A stretch of 37,638 nt of DNA from an uncultured Bacteroidales bacterium (GTDB lineage Bacteria > Bacteroidota > Bacteroidia > Bacteroidales > JACABE01): NCBI GenBank assembly GCA_903899825.1, contig CAIUKU010000370.1, forward strand, positions 1 through 37,638, written 5' to 3'. Shown in pieces: positions 16,335 through 24,733 of the stretch (positions within the stretch are counted from its first letter, which is position 1; each line of letters starts with the position of its first letter). A model generated the notes under the pieces. It searched no databases and had not been told where the DNA came from. It saw nothing but the letters and a program-made list of their open reading frames with translations. The position numbers and the translations under genes were made by a program.

Positions 16335-18056
16335 TTAATCCTTTGACTTAATTTTAAGCAGCTGTCCTGGTGTAATTTTCCCTTCTTTGTTCAAATTATT
16401 CCATTCAATGATATCTTTCACGGAAGTTCCTTCAAACTTTCTGGCAATTGTTGATAAGGATTCTCCTTTTTTAACTTTATAGCTGATTTCTTTGGATTTT
16501 TTCTCCTCTTTTTCGCTTTTCTCAAGGGTGTCAGTTGATTTCTTTGCTTTTGTATCTTCTTTTGAAACAGTTTTTTTAGATTTCGATTCTTTGTTTACAT
16601 CAGCTTTTTTGGTTTTTGCTTCTTCTTTTGAATTTGTCTGTTTCAGTATAGTTTCTCCTTTTAAGCCTGTCTTTTTTTCAGATGAATCTTGTTTATTGTC
16701 TGAATTATGAATGCTTTTTATAAAAGGTTTGGATTCTTTCTTTTCAGTTCTTTCTTTTTTGGTCGTATAAATTATCAATTTCTGACCAGGTTTGATTTTT
16801 TTGTTGCGCATTCTGTTCCATTCTTTAAGCGCATCAACATCCACCTGAAATTTATTGGCCAGTTTAAAAAAAGTATCTCCTTTTTTCGCCCTGTAGTTTA
16901 TCCTTATTATATCATCGGAAGGACTTATCTGAAGATAATTGCGGGAAGGTGCAACTTCTGTATATTTTATCATAGATTCCCTGGATTTTGCTGCAATGGT
17001 GTCTTCCATTCCTATAAACGTAGTTACCAGGTTGATGGGTAGTTTTAATGAATAGGATTCGCTGTTTCCGGGGATTACATCATTTTTATATTGCGGGTTC
17101 ATATCCCTGAGTTGTTGCACAGGCACATTTAATGCATCAGATATATCTTTAAAATTCATATCTGCATCAACCATCACAGTATCTGTAAGTGTAGGAAAAT
17201 CAATTTTTTGAGGGAAAAGATTGTGTTCTTTATAGTAGTTCATCATGTAATTGGCGGCAATAAATGCAGGGACATAGCTTCTGGTTTCAGCAGGTAAATA
17301 ATCATAGATATCCCAGAAATTGGTTTTGCCTTTTGATCTTTTGATGGCTTTGTTTACATTGCCCGGACCACAATTATAGGCTGCCAGCGCAAGTGTCCAG
17401 TCTTTGTAAATTCCGTATAAATCTTTTAAATATTTAGCAGCAGCATAACTGGCCTTGATAGGATCACGGCGCTCATCTACCAGTGAGTTCACCTGTAGAT
17501 CGTAGATTTTTCCGGTGGTATACATAAACTGCCATAAACCGGAAGCTCCGACACTGGATACTGCACGTGGATTTAAGGCAGATTCAATGATTGTTAAATA
17601 CTTCAGTTCCTGAGGTACCCCTTGCTGGTCTAATATTTCTTCGAAAATAGGGAAATAGTACTGGGACAATCCCAGCATCACCTTTACATTTTTACGTTTT
17701 TTATTCACATACAACTCTATAAATGCTTTTACTTTATCGTTGTAAGTCATATCAATTACAGAAGGGAGAGATTGTAATCTTTTGATATAAACAGAATCGG
17801 AAAAATGTGGAATTACATCGATGAATGCATCTGCATCCTGCGACATATTAATATTGTTGGTATTTATTTTCAATGACTGGCTTACAAAAAAATTATTCAG
17901 CAAACTATCGAGGTTTGCCTGAAAATCTTTACTGCTGATTTTTACCGTATCAATAGGCAAAGGAGACAAAACATAATTAGCAGAGAACAAAACACTTGTC
18001 TGAATAAAAACCCCTAAAAAAATAAATATATACCTAACGCGCTTAGCCAACATCAT
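16335..18056 (-). CDS. Membrane-bound lytic transglycosylase with two LysM domains (MltD-like)
   Basis: The enzyme cleaves the glycan strand of peptidoglycan in the periplasm and leaves 1,6-anhydromuramic ends. The 573-residue product has a signal peptide (about 1-26) and a GH23 domain (about 125-265). That domain shows the catalytic E158 in IIESALNP, then SSVGASGLWQFM (167-178) and AAYNCGPGNV (225-234). LysM domains lie at 387-430 and 526-570. They are joined by a Lys/Glu/Ser-rich repetitive linker of about 95 residues (431-524), longer than usual, which probably lets the second LysM reach across the wall. MltD-like enzymes often carry more than one LysM. The first SGNH gene follows after 41 bases. 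Confidence 0.93.
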   Translation of the reverse strand: MMLAKRVRYIFIFLGVFIQTSVLFSANYVLSPLPIDTVKISSKDFQANLDSLLNNFFVSQSLKINTNNINMSQDADAFIDVIPHFSDSVYIKRLQSLPSVIDMTYNDKVKAFIELYVNKKRKNVKVMLGLSQYYFPIFEEILDQQGVPQELKYLTIIESALNPRAVSSVGASGLWQFMYTTGKIYDLQVNSLVDERRDPIKASYAAAKYLKDLYGIYKDWTLALAAYNCGPGNVNKAIKRSKGKTNFWDIYDYLPAETRSYVPAFIAANYMMNYYKEHNLFPQKIDFPTLTDTVMVDADMNFKDISDALNVPVQQLRDMNPQYKNDVIPGNSESYSLKLPINLVTTFIGMEDTIAAKSRESMIKYTEVAPSRNYLQISPSDDIIRINYRAKKGDTFFKLANKFQVDVDALKEWNRMRNKKIKPGQKLIIYTTKKERTEKKESKPFIKSIHNSDNKQDSSEKKTGLKGETILKQTNSKEEAKTKKADVNKESKSKKTVSKEDTKAKKSTDTLEKSEKEEKKSKEISYKVKKGESLSTIARKFEGTSVKDIIEWNNLNKEGKITPGQLLKIKSKD

Positions 18057-18296
18057 GCTTGTTTTTTTTAAATTATTATCTTAATCTTTGCAAAATAAGC
18101 AAAAATTAATAAAATAGAGGAAATAAAATTCTTAAAAAAATGTAATAATATCAAATATTATAGATAACGCAGGCTTATTCTATTAATTGTTTGATTTGTT
18201 TAAGAATCAGATAATAAGGTACTTAACGTATAACAAGAATTAACTTAATATTCAAAAACCTAATGATAATTCAATCTTGAAAGTTTAAGATAATTT

Positions 18297-19610
18297 TTAT
18301 AATTTATGCTGCTTATTTTTTTCTCCGGAAACAATCAATGCCTTTACCGGAGCAAGTCCTGTAGTGGTCCCGTTTTCAATGGCTTTCAACACGGCACCGC
18401 CACCGGTAAATATGTAATAATTGGGACTGTCGAGGGCCGAAATATACAATCCCGGCAACAATCGTTTGAGTTCCTGCATGGTATCACCCCCTCCGTATAG
18501 TTTGATTGCATTCACATTGCTGTCGATCAGTTCATCCAGGGCAATGGTGCCTTCGTTAAAGAAAGGAGTATAGCCCATTACTGCATTTACAAATATCGTT
18601 TGAGCCTGATGGAAAACTTTTATCACATTTTTTTCGAGAAAAGATTCTTTGGCAATGTCCAACACATAATTCAGGGCAGTTCCGGCTTTGATTTCAGCTA
18701 TATTTCTTAGCCGGTTTTTCCCTTTCAGCTTGCCCTCCATGGTGTCAGATTCAATGATATAAGGCAATTCGATAATTTTATGCTTGTACTTTTTGGCAAA
18801 CTTAACAAATTCGAGGGCATGCTCCATATCGTCAGCTTCAATGCCTTTGATGGTAAAATTATATTTGGCACAGAGATAGGCATTGTAAATTACACCCCCC
18901 AATACCAGATAATCGGCTTTTTCGAGCAAGGCAAAAAGCGAATCAATTTTGGTATCGAATTTGGAACCCGCCACCACTGCAAGAAACGGACTTTCAGGTT
19001 GATAAATTCTTTCGAGATTGGTAATTTCCTTTTGCATCAGAAATCCGGCATAAGATGGCAAATATTGGCTGACCTGTACCGTGGAAGCATGCGCCTGCCA
19101 GGAGCCAAAAGCATCGTTGATAAAGATATCAGCCAGCCCCGCCAGCTGGTTGGCAAAGCGGTCAGCCTCTTCTCCTTTGGCTTCTTCACCTGAAAACCAA
19201 CGGGTATTCGGCAAATAAATACCATCTATCAAACCTTCCTTCAACTCACGGATGAGGTGATTTACAGATGTCTCTACCCCCAGATAACCTTGTTTTTCGC
19301 GGGCGAAAAACTCCGGAACTTTCAATGTAATATGCAATTTCTGTTGCAGATAATCTACAATAGGCTGAATTGCGGTTTTATCGCTGATGGTAATTTCTCC
19401 GGTTTTTTTATCTTTCGGACGACCTACATGGGTCATCAGTATAATTTTTCCACCTTTGGAAATAATATGAAACAAGGTTCCAATGGTAGCATCAATGCGG
19501 TAAGGATCGTGAATGACGCCGTTTTTCACCACATTGTGATCTACTCTCACCAGCACAACTTTGCCTTTCAAGTCAGCCTGTTGTATCAATGGTATCTGAA
19601 GATTTTCCAT
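18297..19610 (-). CDS. pgk: Phosphoglycerate kinase, divergent
   Basis: The family enzyme interconverts 1,3-bisphosphoglycerate and 3-phosphoglycerate with ADP/ATP in glycolysis. The 437-residue product aligns over the whole fold: VRVDHN (21-26), R38, THVGRP (H61, R64), NTRWF (R137), DAFG (166-169), AHAST, K217 and K221, YGGGDT (372-377) and TGGGA near the end. Several places differ from the usual enzyme. VRVDFN has H for F. TAHRAHAST is one residue shorter as SWQAHAST, so the arginine of the basic patch is replaced by Q172. WNGPMGVFE reads VNAVMGYTP. It is about 40 residues longer than normal. It could be a slow or altered kinase, or a paralogue of a normal pgk elsewhere. It is on the same strand as ilvE. 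Confidence 0.8.
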   Translation of the reverse strand: MENLQIPLIQQADLKGKVVLVRVDHNVVKNGVIHDPYRIDATIGTLFHIISKGGKIILMTHVGRPKDKKTGEITISDKTAIQPIVDYLQQKLHITLKVPEFFAREKQGYLGVETSVNHLIRELKEGLIDGIYLPNTRWFSGEEAKGEEADRFANQLAGLADIFINDAFGSWQAHASTVQVSQYLPSYAGFLMQKEITNLERIYQPESPFLAVVAGSKFDTKIDSLFALLEKADYLVLGGVIYNAYLCAKYNFTIKGIEADDMEHALEFVKFAKKYKHKIIELPYIIESDTMEGKLKGKNRLRNIAEIKAGTALNYVLDIAKESFLEKNVIKVFHQAQTIFVNAVMGYTPFFNEGTIALDELIDSNVNAIKLYGGGDTMQELKRLLPGLYISALDSPNYYIFTGGGAVLKAIENGTTTGLAPVKALIVSGEKNKQHKL

Positions 19611-19624
19611 AATGTTAGATTTTT

Positions 19625-19701
19625 AAAGGTTAAAGGATAAAGGATAAAGGTTAAAGGTTAAAGGATAAAGGTTAAAGGATAAAGGTTAAAGTAAAAAGTA
19701 A
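19625..19701 (-). repeat. Phase-perfect heptamer array upstream of pgk
   Basis: Nine units of AAAGGTT or AAAGGAT run without an indel from 19625 to 19687, then two AAAGTAA units. On the pgk sense strand these are TTTAACC, TTTATCC and TTACTTT words, the same as upstream of queA. The array ends about 14 bases before the start codon. A continuous stretch of about 25 bases is identical between the two loci. Confidence 0.85.
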
Positions 19702-19720
19702 AGCTGTATTTTCGTAATAA

Positions 19721-19774
19721 CTCCAAGTACTCTAAGTATTCTAAGTACTCCAGGCACTATAAGTACTCCAAGTA
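19721..19774. repeat. Phase-perfect nonamer array, CTCCAAGTA
   Basis: Six consecutive 9-base units: CTCCAAGTA, CTCTAAGTA, TTCTAAGTA, CTCCAGGCA, CTATAAGTA, CTCCAAGTA. The array follows the heptamer array after about 20 bases and precedes the ilvE terminator. Confidence 0.85.
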
Positions 19775-19792
19775 CTCACTTTCTTCTTCCAA

Positions 19793-19818
19793 TAAAAAAC
19801 GCCCCTTTCGGAGCGTTG
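19793..19818 (-). terminator. Rho-independent terminator of ilvE
   Basis: On the minus strand AACGCTCC pairs with GGGGCGTT around GAAA and is followed by a T run (TTTTT). It begins 16 bases past the ilvE stop codon. It makes shared transcription of ilvE and pgk less likely. Confidence 0.85.
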
Positions 19819-19833
19819 GTATATTTTTCGAAT

Positions 19834-20853
19834 TTATTCTACAATAGTATTCCAGTTGTATTTATCTTCAACTTCACCTTCCTGAATAGCTCTCAGCATA
19901 TTGTATAATTTAGTGGAAACAGGACCTGCTTTTCCGTCCTTACAATACAGGTATTCTTCTTTGGTATCGCGATCCTGAATTCTCTTAATAGGAGAAATTA
20001 CAGCAGCGGTTCCACAGGCACCTACTTCTTCAAAATCAGCAAGTTCTTCAACGCTGACATGACGTTGTTCTACGGTTAAGCCTATATCTTCGGCCAACTT
20101 GCGGAGACTCATATTGGTAATAGATGGTAATATAGAGTTTGATGAAGGTGTGATATATTTATTGTCTTTGATACCAAAAAAGTTGGCAGGACCTGCTTCA
20201 TCAATGTATTTCTTTTCTTTGGCATCTAAAAACAATACTGAAGCAAAACCTTCATCGTGTGCTCTTTCGCCGGCTCTTAAACTGGCAGCATAATTACCAC
20301 CTACTTTATAACAACCGGTTCCCAGTGGAGCAGCCCTGTCGAAATCGCGAACGATCTGAATGCTTACAGGGTTAAAACCTTCTTTAAAATAAGGACCTAC
20401 CGGACCTACAAATACGATAAACAAATACTCACTGGCCGGTTTTACCCCTACCTGAGGGCCTGAACCAAATAAAACGGGACGAATGTATAAAGAGGCACCT
20501 TCACCATAAGGCGGGATGTATCGCTCGTTCATTTTAACAGCCTTAAGTACAGCCTCTCTGAATAATTCAGTAGGAATATGGGCCATCATGATGCCAAAGG
20601 CAGAATTCTGCATACGTTTGGCATTTTCTTCCAGGCGGAAAATTCTGACTTTTCCGTCTTTTCCCCTGAATGCTTTTAAACCTTCAAATGCTTCCTGCCC
20701 GTAATGTAAAGCAGTGGCAGCCATGTGTATATTTACATATTCCGATGAGGAAATTTCGAGCTGACCCCATTCGTTGTTACGAAAAAAGCAGCGAACATTA
20801 TAATCGGTTTTAAAATAACCAAAAGGTAAATTTTTCCAATCAATAGTATTCAT
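19834..20853 (-). CDS. ilvE: Branched-chain amino acid aminotransferase
   Basis: IlvE is a PLP enzyme that moves the amino group between glutamate and the keto acids of leucine, isoleucine and valine in the cytoplasm. The 339-residue product is of the longer (BCAT II-like) fold-type IV form. It carries ALHYGQEAFEGLKAFR (48-63), LYIRPVLFG (122-130), the PLP lysine K183 in GCYKVGGNYAAS, and DEAGPANFFG later. Near the end GACGTAAVISPI is the usual phosphate-binding and substrate loop. Length and motifs are normal. A terminator follows it, and a 22-base perfect palindrome lies 56 bases upstream of the start. Confidence 0.95.
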   Translation of the reverse strand: MNTIDWKNLPFGYFKTDYNVRCFFRNNEWGQLEISSSEYVNIHMAATALHYGQEAFEGLKAFRGKDGKVRIFRLEENAKRMQNSAFGIMMAHIPTELFREAVLKAVKMNERYIPPYGEGASLYIRPVLFGSGPQVGVKPASEYLFIVFVGPVGPYFKEGFNPVSIQIVRDFDRAAPLGTGCYKVGGNYAASLRAGERAHDEGFASVLFLDAKEKKYIDEAGPANFFGIKDNKYITPSSNSILPSITNMSLRKLAEDIGLTVEQRHVSVEELADFEEVGACGTAAVISPIKRIQDRDTKEEYLYCKDGKAGPVSTKLYNMLRAIQEGEVEDKYNWNTIVE

Positions 20854-21438
20854 ATCTCTGAGTATTTGGATGTTAAAAATTTTTAAAACTGTTTTTAAAA
20901 CAAGGTAAAATTAGAAATTAATTTCTAATTAGCATGCATTTAATCGAAAATATTCAGATTATAAAACAATCACTATCTTATCGCATGATATTCAGATTTA
21001 TAAAAGCATAATGAATTTCTGCTTAAATTGAAGTTGCTTGACTTCGCAACAGCCTTATATTATTTTATTGTAAAAGCTAAGCAGAAAAAAAAATCTATTC
21101 TCTGTCCCAATGATGGGTGATAGATCATAATAACCCAACGTTTGGCAGGCAACATCTTTAATGTTATATTGAATTAATTTTTAAATGCAAAACATTGAAT
21201 AAAAAATGCTAATACATTTATTTATTTCTGATCAGCATTTTACCAATTTATGTATGAAATAATTTATAAATCAGTTTGGTATAATGTGTGAATCATACAA
21301 GTTTTTTCCGGAATTATATAATGCTTAACGCCAATAAACATCGCATCTTTGTAACTTGCAATTTTTATATATTGCATTTAATAAGAATTGACATACCATC
21401 ACAAAATGTGCAGAAATTAATTAAATAAAGGACGAAAA
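20854..21438. other. 585-bp gap between divergent genes
   Basis: This is the divergent space between ilvE (minus) and the small membrane protein (plus). It is very AT-rich and holds a 22-base palindrome (20909-20930), GCATGC beside it, a direct repeat of ATATTCAGATT (about 20951 and 20989), and a GTTGC/GCAAC word pair (about 21030-21050). A weak -7-like box, CATCTTTG, lies at about 21343-21350. No reading frame of interest was seen. Confidence 0.5.
20909..20930. promoter_or_regulatory. Perfect 22-bp palindrome upstream of ilvE, possible operator
   Basis: AATTAGAAATT and AATTTCTAATT form an uninterrupted palindrome. It lies about 56 bases upstream of the ilvE start, a usual place for a dimeric regulator. 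All-AT content apart from one G and one C weakens the case, but perfect symmetry over 22 bases is more than expected from AT bias alone. Confidence 0.4.
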
Positions 21439-21663
21439 ATGAATATAAACGGAAAAGAACAACCCAGACAAGACTGGCAGGATCATTTTACGGGTCATCA
21501 TCTCAATAAAGGAAGCTGGAGAAGGATACATCATTCCTGGATTTTTTGGGTTTTCTTTGTATTGACACTGGCAGCCATCACTTATTACATTACGAGTGTT
21601 GACTTTGCATTTGCACCCCGTAAACAAGCGGCACCACAAATGGAAAATAATGCTACACCCTAA
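21439..21663 (+). CDS. Small single-span membrane protein of unknown function
   Basis: The 74-residue product has a hydrophilic N-terminus with a His/Arg-rich stretch (GSWRRIHHS, about 25-33). One membrane segment follows (about 34-52, WIFWVFFVLTLAAITYYIT), then a short tail with a proline and charged residues. The positive-inside rule puts the N-terminus in the cytoplasm. AAAGGACG precedes the ATG by a few bases, one of the better ribosome-site-like sequences in the window. It lies 211 bases upstream of the cation ATPase in the same direction. I recognise no family. A role as an ATPase-associated micropeptide is only a guess. A longer frame on the opposite strand here is judged spurious. Confidence 0.6.
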   Translation: MNINGKEQPRQDWQDHFTGHHLNKGSWRRIHHSWIFWVFFVLTLAAITYYITSVDFAFAPRKQAAPQMENNATP

Positions 21664-21874
21664 ATGAGAGGTCCATTTTTTTGAAATCTGACATCCCTGG
21701 CGAAAAACAATGCTGAGCGTAAGTGCAATATGATATATGGTTTTGTGAAAGTTACATCGAATCTTTATAAAATTATATAATACCAACTGCATATGATGTA
21801 AAAATATACGGATTGTATTTTTTTGCTTAAATAACTTAATGAGTAAGGATAATATAACCCATTAATTGAGAAAA

Positions 21875-24610
21875 ATGGAATTTTACAAAGGAAACATTGA
21901 GGCTGTTGTAAAAGAATATAACAGCAATACTACGGAAGGATTAGATGATCGTAAAATTAAACAGTCAAGACAAAAATTTGGAAACAATGTGTTGAAATCA
22001 ACCGACAAAATTGGGTTTATAAAAATTCTTTTCCGTCAGTTTATCAGTCCGCTGGTTTTTATATTGATTGTTGCATCTGCAGTTTCGTTTTACTTAGGCC
22101 AGTTTAGGGATGGCTCTATACTTATTATCATTGTTATTATTAATGCAGCTATTGGTTTCTATCAGGAGTGGAAATCGGAGAATATTCTTGCTTCACTTAA
22201 GAGTTTGGTTGTGGAAAAATGCAATGTGATTAGGAATGGAAAGCTCATTGAGATTTATGTAGCAGATCTTGTACCGGGTGACATTGTTCAATTAAACGAA
22301 GGGGAAGGAATTCCCGCAGATATCCGCCTGATCACATCAGATAATTTTTCAGCCAATGAATTTATACTAACAGGAGAGTCGTTACCTGCCAATAAGGACT
22401 ATTTATTTACCACAGATAAAACCCTTGCATATAATGAAATAAAGAATAGTATTTATATGGGTACAACCGTTGCAAGAGGGAAAGCAACTGGTATTGTTTA
22501 TGCATGCGGTTTACAGACAGAGATTGGTAAAATTAATTCCAGTTCTCAAAAAATAAAATCAGCCAAAGCTCCAGTACAGATTGAAATAGCTGATGTTGCA
22601 AAAAAACTTACGTATATTACCCTTATTATTGCTGCCATTCTTTTGGTATCTCGCTTATTGATGAATGATACATTTGCAATGGCAGTTGTTTTTTCTGTAA
22701 GTGTAGCTGCAGCTATGGTTCCGGAGGGCTTGCCTGCACAAATTTCTATGGCACTTTCATTGGCTGTGGGACGACTGGCCAAAAGGAAGGCAATTGTAAA
22801 GATGATAGCTTCTTCTCAAACCTTGGGTTCAGCAACTGTAATTGCTTCAGACAAAACAGGAACGATTACAAAAAATGAAATGACCATTACCACTTGTTAT
22901 TTTAACGGTAACTCATTTACAGTTGATGGATTAGGTTATGAACCATCCGGTCAGATAACAGATGAAAATAACAAGGTCCTAAAAAAGGAATCTCTGGGTG
23001 ATTTGAAAATATTTTTCCTTTCCGGCTTTCTTTCATCTACCGGAAAAATCAGTCCCGCTGACAAATTTCATCCTTCGTGGTATTCTATCGGCGACCCGAC
23101 AGAAACAGCCTTCTCAACACTGGCAATGAAAGCCGGATATACACTGGATGAAATTGAAAAAGATTATCCATTACTACAAGCATTTGCCTTTGATTCGTTT
23201 CGTAAAAAAGCCACTATTATACGGACACATAAAAAGAAAGTCATCGCATTCGTAAAAGGTTCTATTGAGTCGGTACTGGAAGTATCCACAAAAATGATAA
23301 GCAATGGTAAAGTAGGTGAACTCACAACTGCAAAGAAAAAGGAAATACTCATAAAAGCGGCAGCATTTTCTGAACAGGCGCTGCGTGTTATAGCAATTGC
23401 TTACAAAGATCTTGAAAATAAAAAGGAATATAAAGTTGATGCTGTTGAAAAAGATTTAATCTTTGCAGGTTTTGTCACCATGTTCGATCCGCCCCATAAA
23501 GAAGTGAAAGCGGCCATTGAATCTGTTTTTAAAGCACATATTAAAGTGTTTATTATAACAGGGGATAATGAAATAACGGCCAAAGCCATTTCAAAAAATA
23601 TAGGACTGATGAATGAAAAGGATGTCTACCCTGTAATTGTAAATGGTGCCGATTTGCAATCTACTACGGATGCACAACTAAAAAAAGTATTTAAAAACAG
23701 GGCTGTAATATTTTCAAGGGTATCTCCTGATGATAAATACCGGCTGGTTGATTTGCTGATGAAACAAGGCGAAATTGTAGCCGTAACCGGTGATGGTGTG
23801 AATGATACATTGAGTCTGAAGAGAGCGGATATTGGCATTGCCATGGGTAAAAACGGCTCGAAAGTGGCACAGGAAGCAGCCAATATGATTTTACTGGACG
23901 ATAATTTTTCTACCATTGTGGTTGCCATCAAAGAAGGAAGAACCATTTTCAGAAACCTGGAAAAGACTATCATCACAAATCTGGGATCTAATATGGCAGA
24001 GCTTTTTTGCGTACTGACCGGTTTTGTGGGTGTATTTTTTGGTTTGCCGATTCCTATATTGGCAGTACAGATTTTATTGATTGACATTGTGGGTGAAATG
24101 GGTCCGCTGATCATGCTCACATATGATCCACCTGAAAAAAGCATAATGGAAAAACCACCCAGGAATCCAAAAGACAAAATACTCAATACAGCTACGATGA
24201 AAGGAATTGCTTTCTCCGGCATCATTATGGGACTTTCAGCCTATGGATGTTTTTTGTTTTCATATTTTCAAAATCAACAAAGCCCTCATTTTTATGAGAA
24301 GGCCATTACTATTACATTTATTTCAGTGATTTTCGGTCAGTTTGCCAATCTACTTTCGAGACGAACTTATGGGCATGCGTTGGGAAAATATTTATTTTCG
24401 AACAAAAACCTTCTGCTTGCTATTTTATTTTCTGTATCCTGCATTCTTCTTATTGTTTATGTACCATTGCTGAATTTATATTTCCATACTTCCTCATTGC
24501 GTCTTGTTGACTGGATATTACCAATAACAGCCGGAACCATTTGTCTTTCTGCATTCGAATTCAAAAAATGGATAAACCTGCGTAACAACAAACAGAAAAT
24601 TAATAATTAA
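21875..24610 (+). CDS. P2-type cation-transporting ATPase
   Basis: I chose the ATG at 21875; a TTG at 21866 would add three residues. Numbered from that TTG, the product of about 914 residues has TGES (169-172) in the actuator domain and DKTGT with the phosphorylated D329. FVKGSIES, DPPHKEVK (541-548), TGDN (565-568) and TGDGVND (641-647) follow in the P and N domains. About ten membrane segments are present. Ion-site positions look like P2 pumps: VPEGLP (M4, E287), S708-N709 and E712 (M5), D740 and E744 (M6). The M6 end (TYDPPEKSIMEKPPRNPKD) is shared by SERCA and Na,K-ATPases. Calcium or sodium are the likeliest ions, but the D/E pair in M6 matches neither exactly. The hinge after TGDGVND reads TLSLKRAD instead of the usual APALKKAD. 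Confidence 0.9.
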   Translation: MEFYKGNIEAVVKEYNSNTTEGLDDRKIKQSRQKFGNNVLKSTDKIGFIKILFRQFISPLVFILIVASAVSFYLGQFRDGSILIIIVIINAAIGFYQEWKSENILASLKSLVVEKCNVIRNGKLIEIYVADLVPGDIVQLNEGEGIPADIRLITSDNFSANEFILTGESLPANKDYLFTTDKTLAYNEIKNSIYMGTTVARGKATGIVYACGLQTEIGKINSSSQKIKSAKAPVQIEIADVAKKLTYITLIIAAILLVSRLLMNDTFAMAVVFSVSVAAAMVPEGLPAQISMALSLAVGRLAKRKAIVKMIASSQTLGSATVIASDKTGTITKNEMTITTCYFNGNSFTVDGLGYEPSGQITDENNKVLKKESLGDLKIFFLSGFLSSTGKISPADKFHPSWYSIGDPTETAFSTLAMKAGYTLDEIEKDYPLLQAFAFDSFRKKATIIRTHKKKVIAFVKGSIESVLEVSTKMISNGKVGELTTAKKKEILIKAAAFSEQALRVIAIAYKDLENKKEYKVDAVEKDLIFAGFVTMFDPPHKEVKAAIESVFKAHIKVFIITGDNEITAKAISKNIGLMNEKDVYPVIVNGADLQSTTDAQLKKVFKNRAVIFSRVSPDDKYRLVDLLMKQGEIVAVTGDGVNDTLSLKRADIGIAMGKNGSKVAQEAANMILLDDNFSTIVVAIKEGRTIFRNLEKTIITNLGSNMAELFCVLTGFVGVFFGLPIPILAVQILLIDIVGEMGPLIMLTYDPPEKSIMEKPPRNPKDKILNTATMKGIAFSGIIMGLSAYGCFLFSYFQNQQSPHFYEKAITITFISVIFGQFANLLSRRTYGHALGKYLFSNKNLLLAILFSVSCILLIVYVPLLNLYFHTSSLRLVDWILPITAGTICLSAFEFKKWINLRNNKQKINN

Positions 24611-24702
24611 GAATCGGGAATAAGTGAAGCTACATTCATCTCACTATAGATACCTCACTTCACCCAAAAATAAATCTCATATATCGATTTCTTCTCCGAT
24701 TA

Positions 24703-24731
24703 TTGTATAATTTTGTAGTATCAAAATACAA
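24703..24731 (+). promoter_or_regulatory. Promoter box and inverted repeat at umuD, possible SOS operator
   Basis: TAATTTTG (24708-24715) fits the -7 consensus TAnnTTTG. It lies inside an imperfect dyad, TTGTATaaTTTTG (24703-24715) and CAAAATACAA (24722-24731), that ends two bases before the umuD start codon. A repressor bound there would cover the promoter and the transcript start. LexA-type control is an inference from the damage-tolerance genes that follow. Confidence 0.5.
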
Positions 24732-24733
24732 TT

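Noticed and set aside
16707-17042. 111-codon plus-strand frame opposite the lytic transglycosylase
   Set aside because: It is antisense to the LysM and linker region, and its Phe-rich content reflects the Lys-rich codons on the true strand.
21421-21792. 123-codon minus-strand frame opposite the small membrane protein
   Set aside because: The plus-strand frame has the better start context and a clean membrane protein profile; the minus product is Cys-rich without a recognisable pattern.
21866-21874. TTG start three codons upstream of the P2 ATPase ATG
   Set aside because: An ATG is available nine bases later with no loss of conserved sequence.
23626-24225. 199-codon minus-strand frame inside the P2 ATPase gene
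   Set aside because: It is antisense to conserved ATPase motifs and its Ser/Thr-rich product is typical of a shadow frame.
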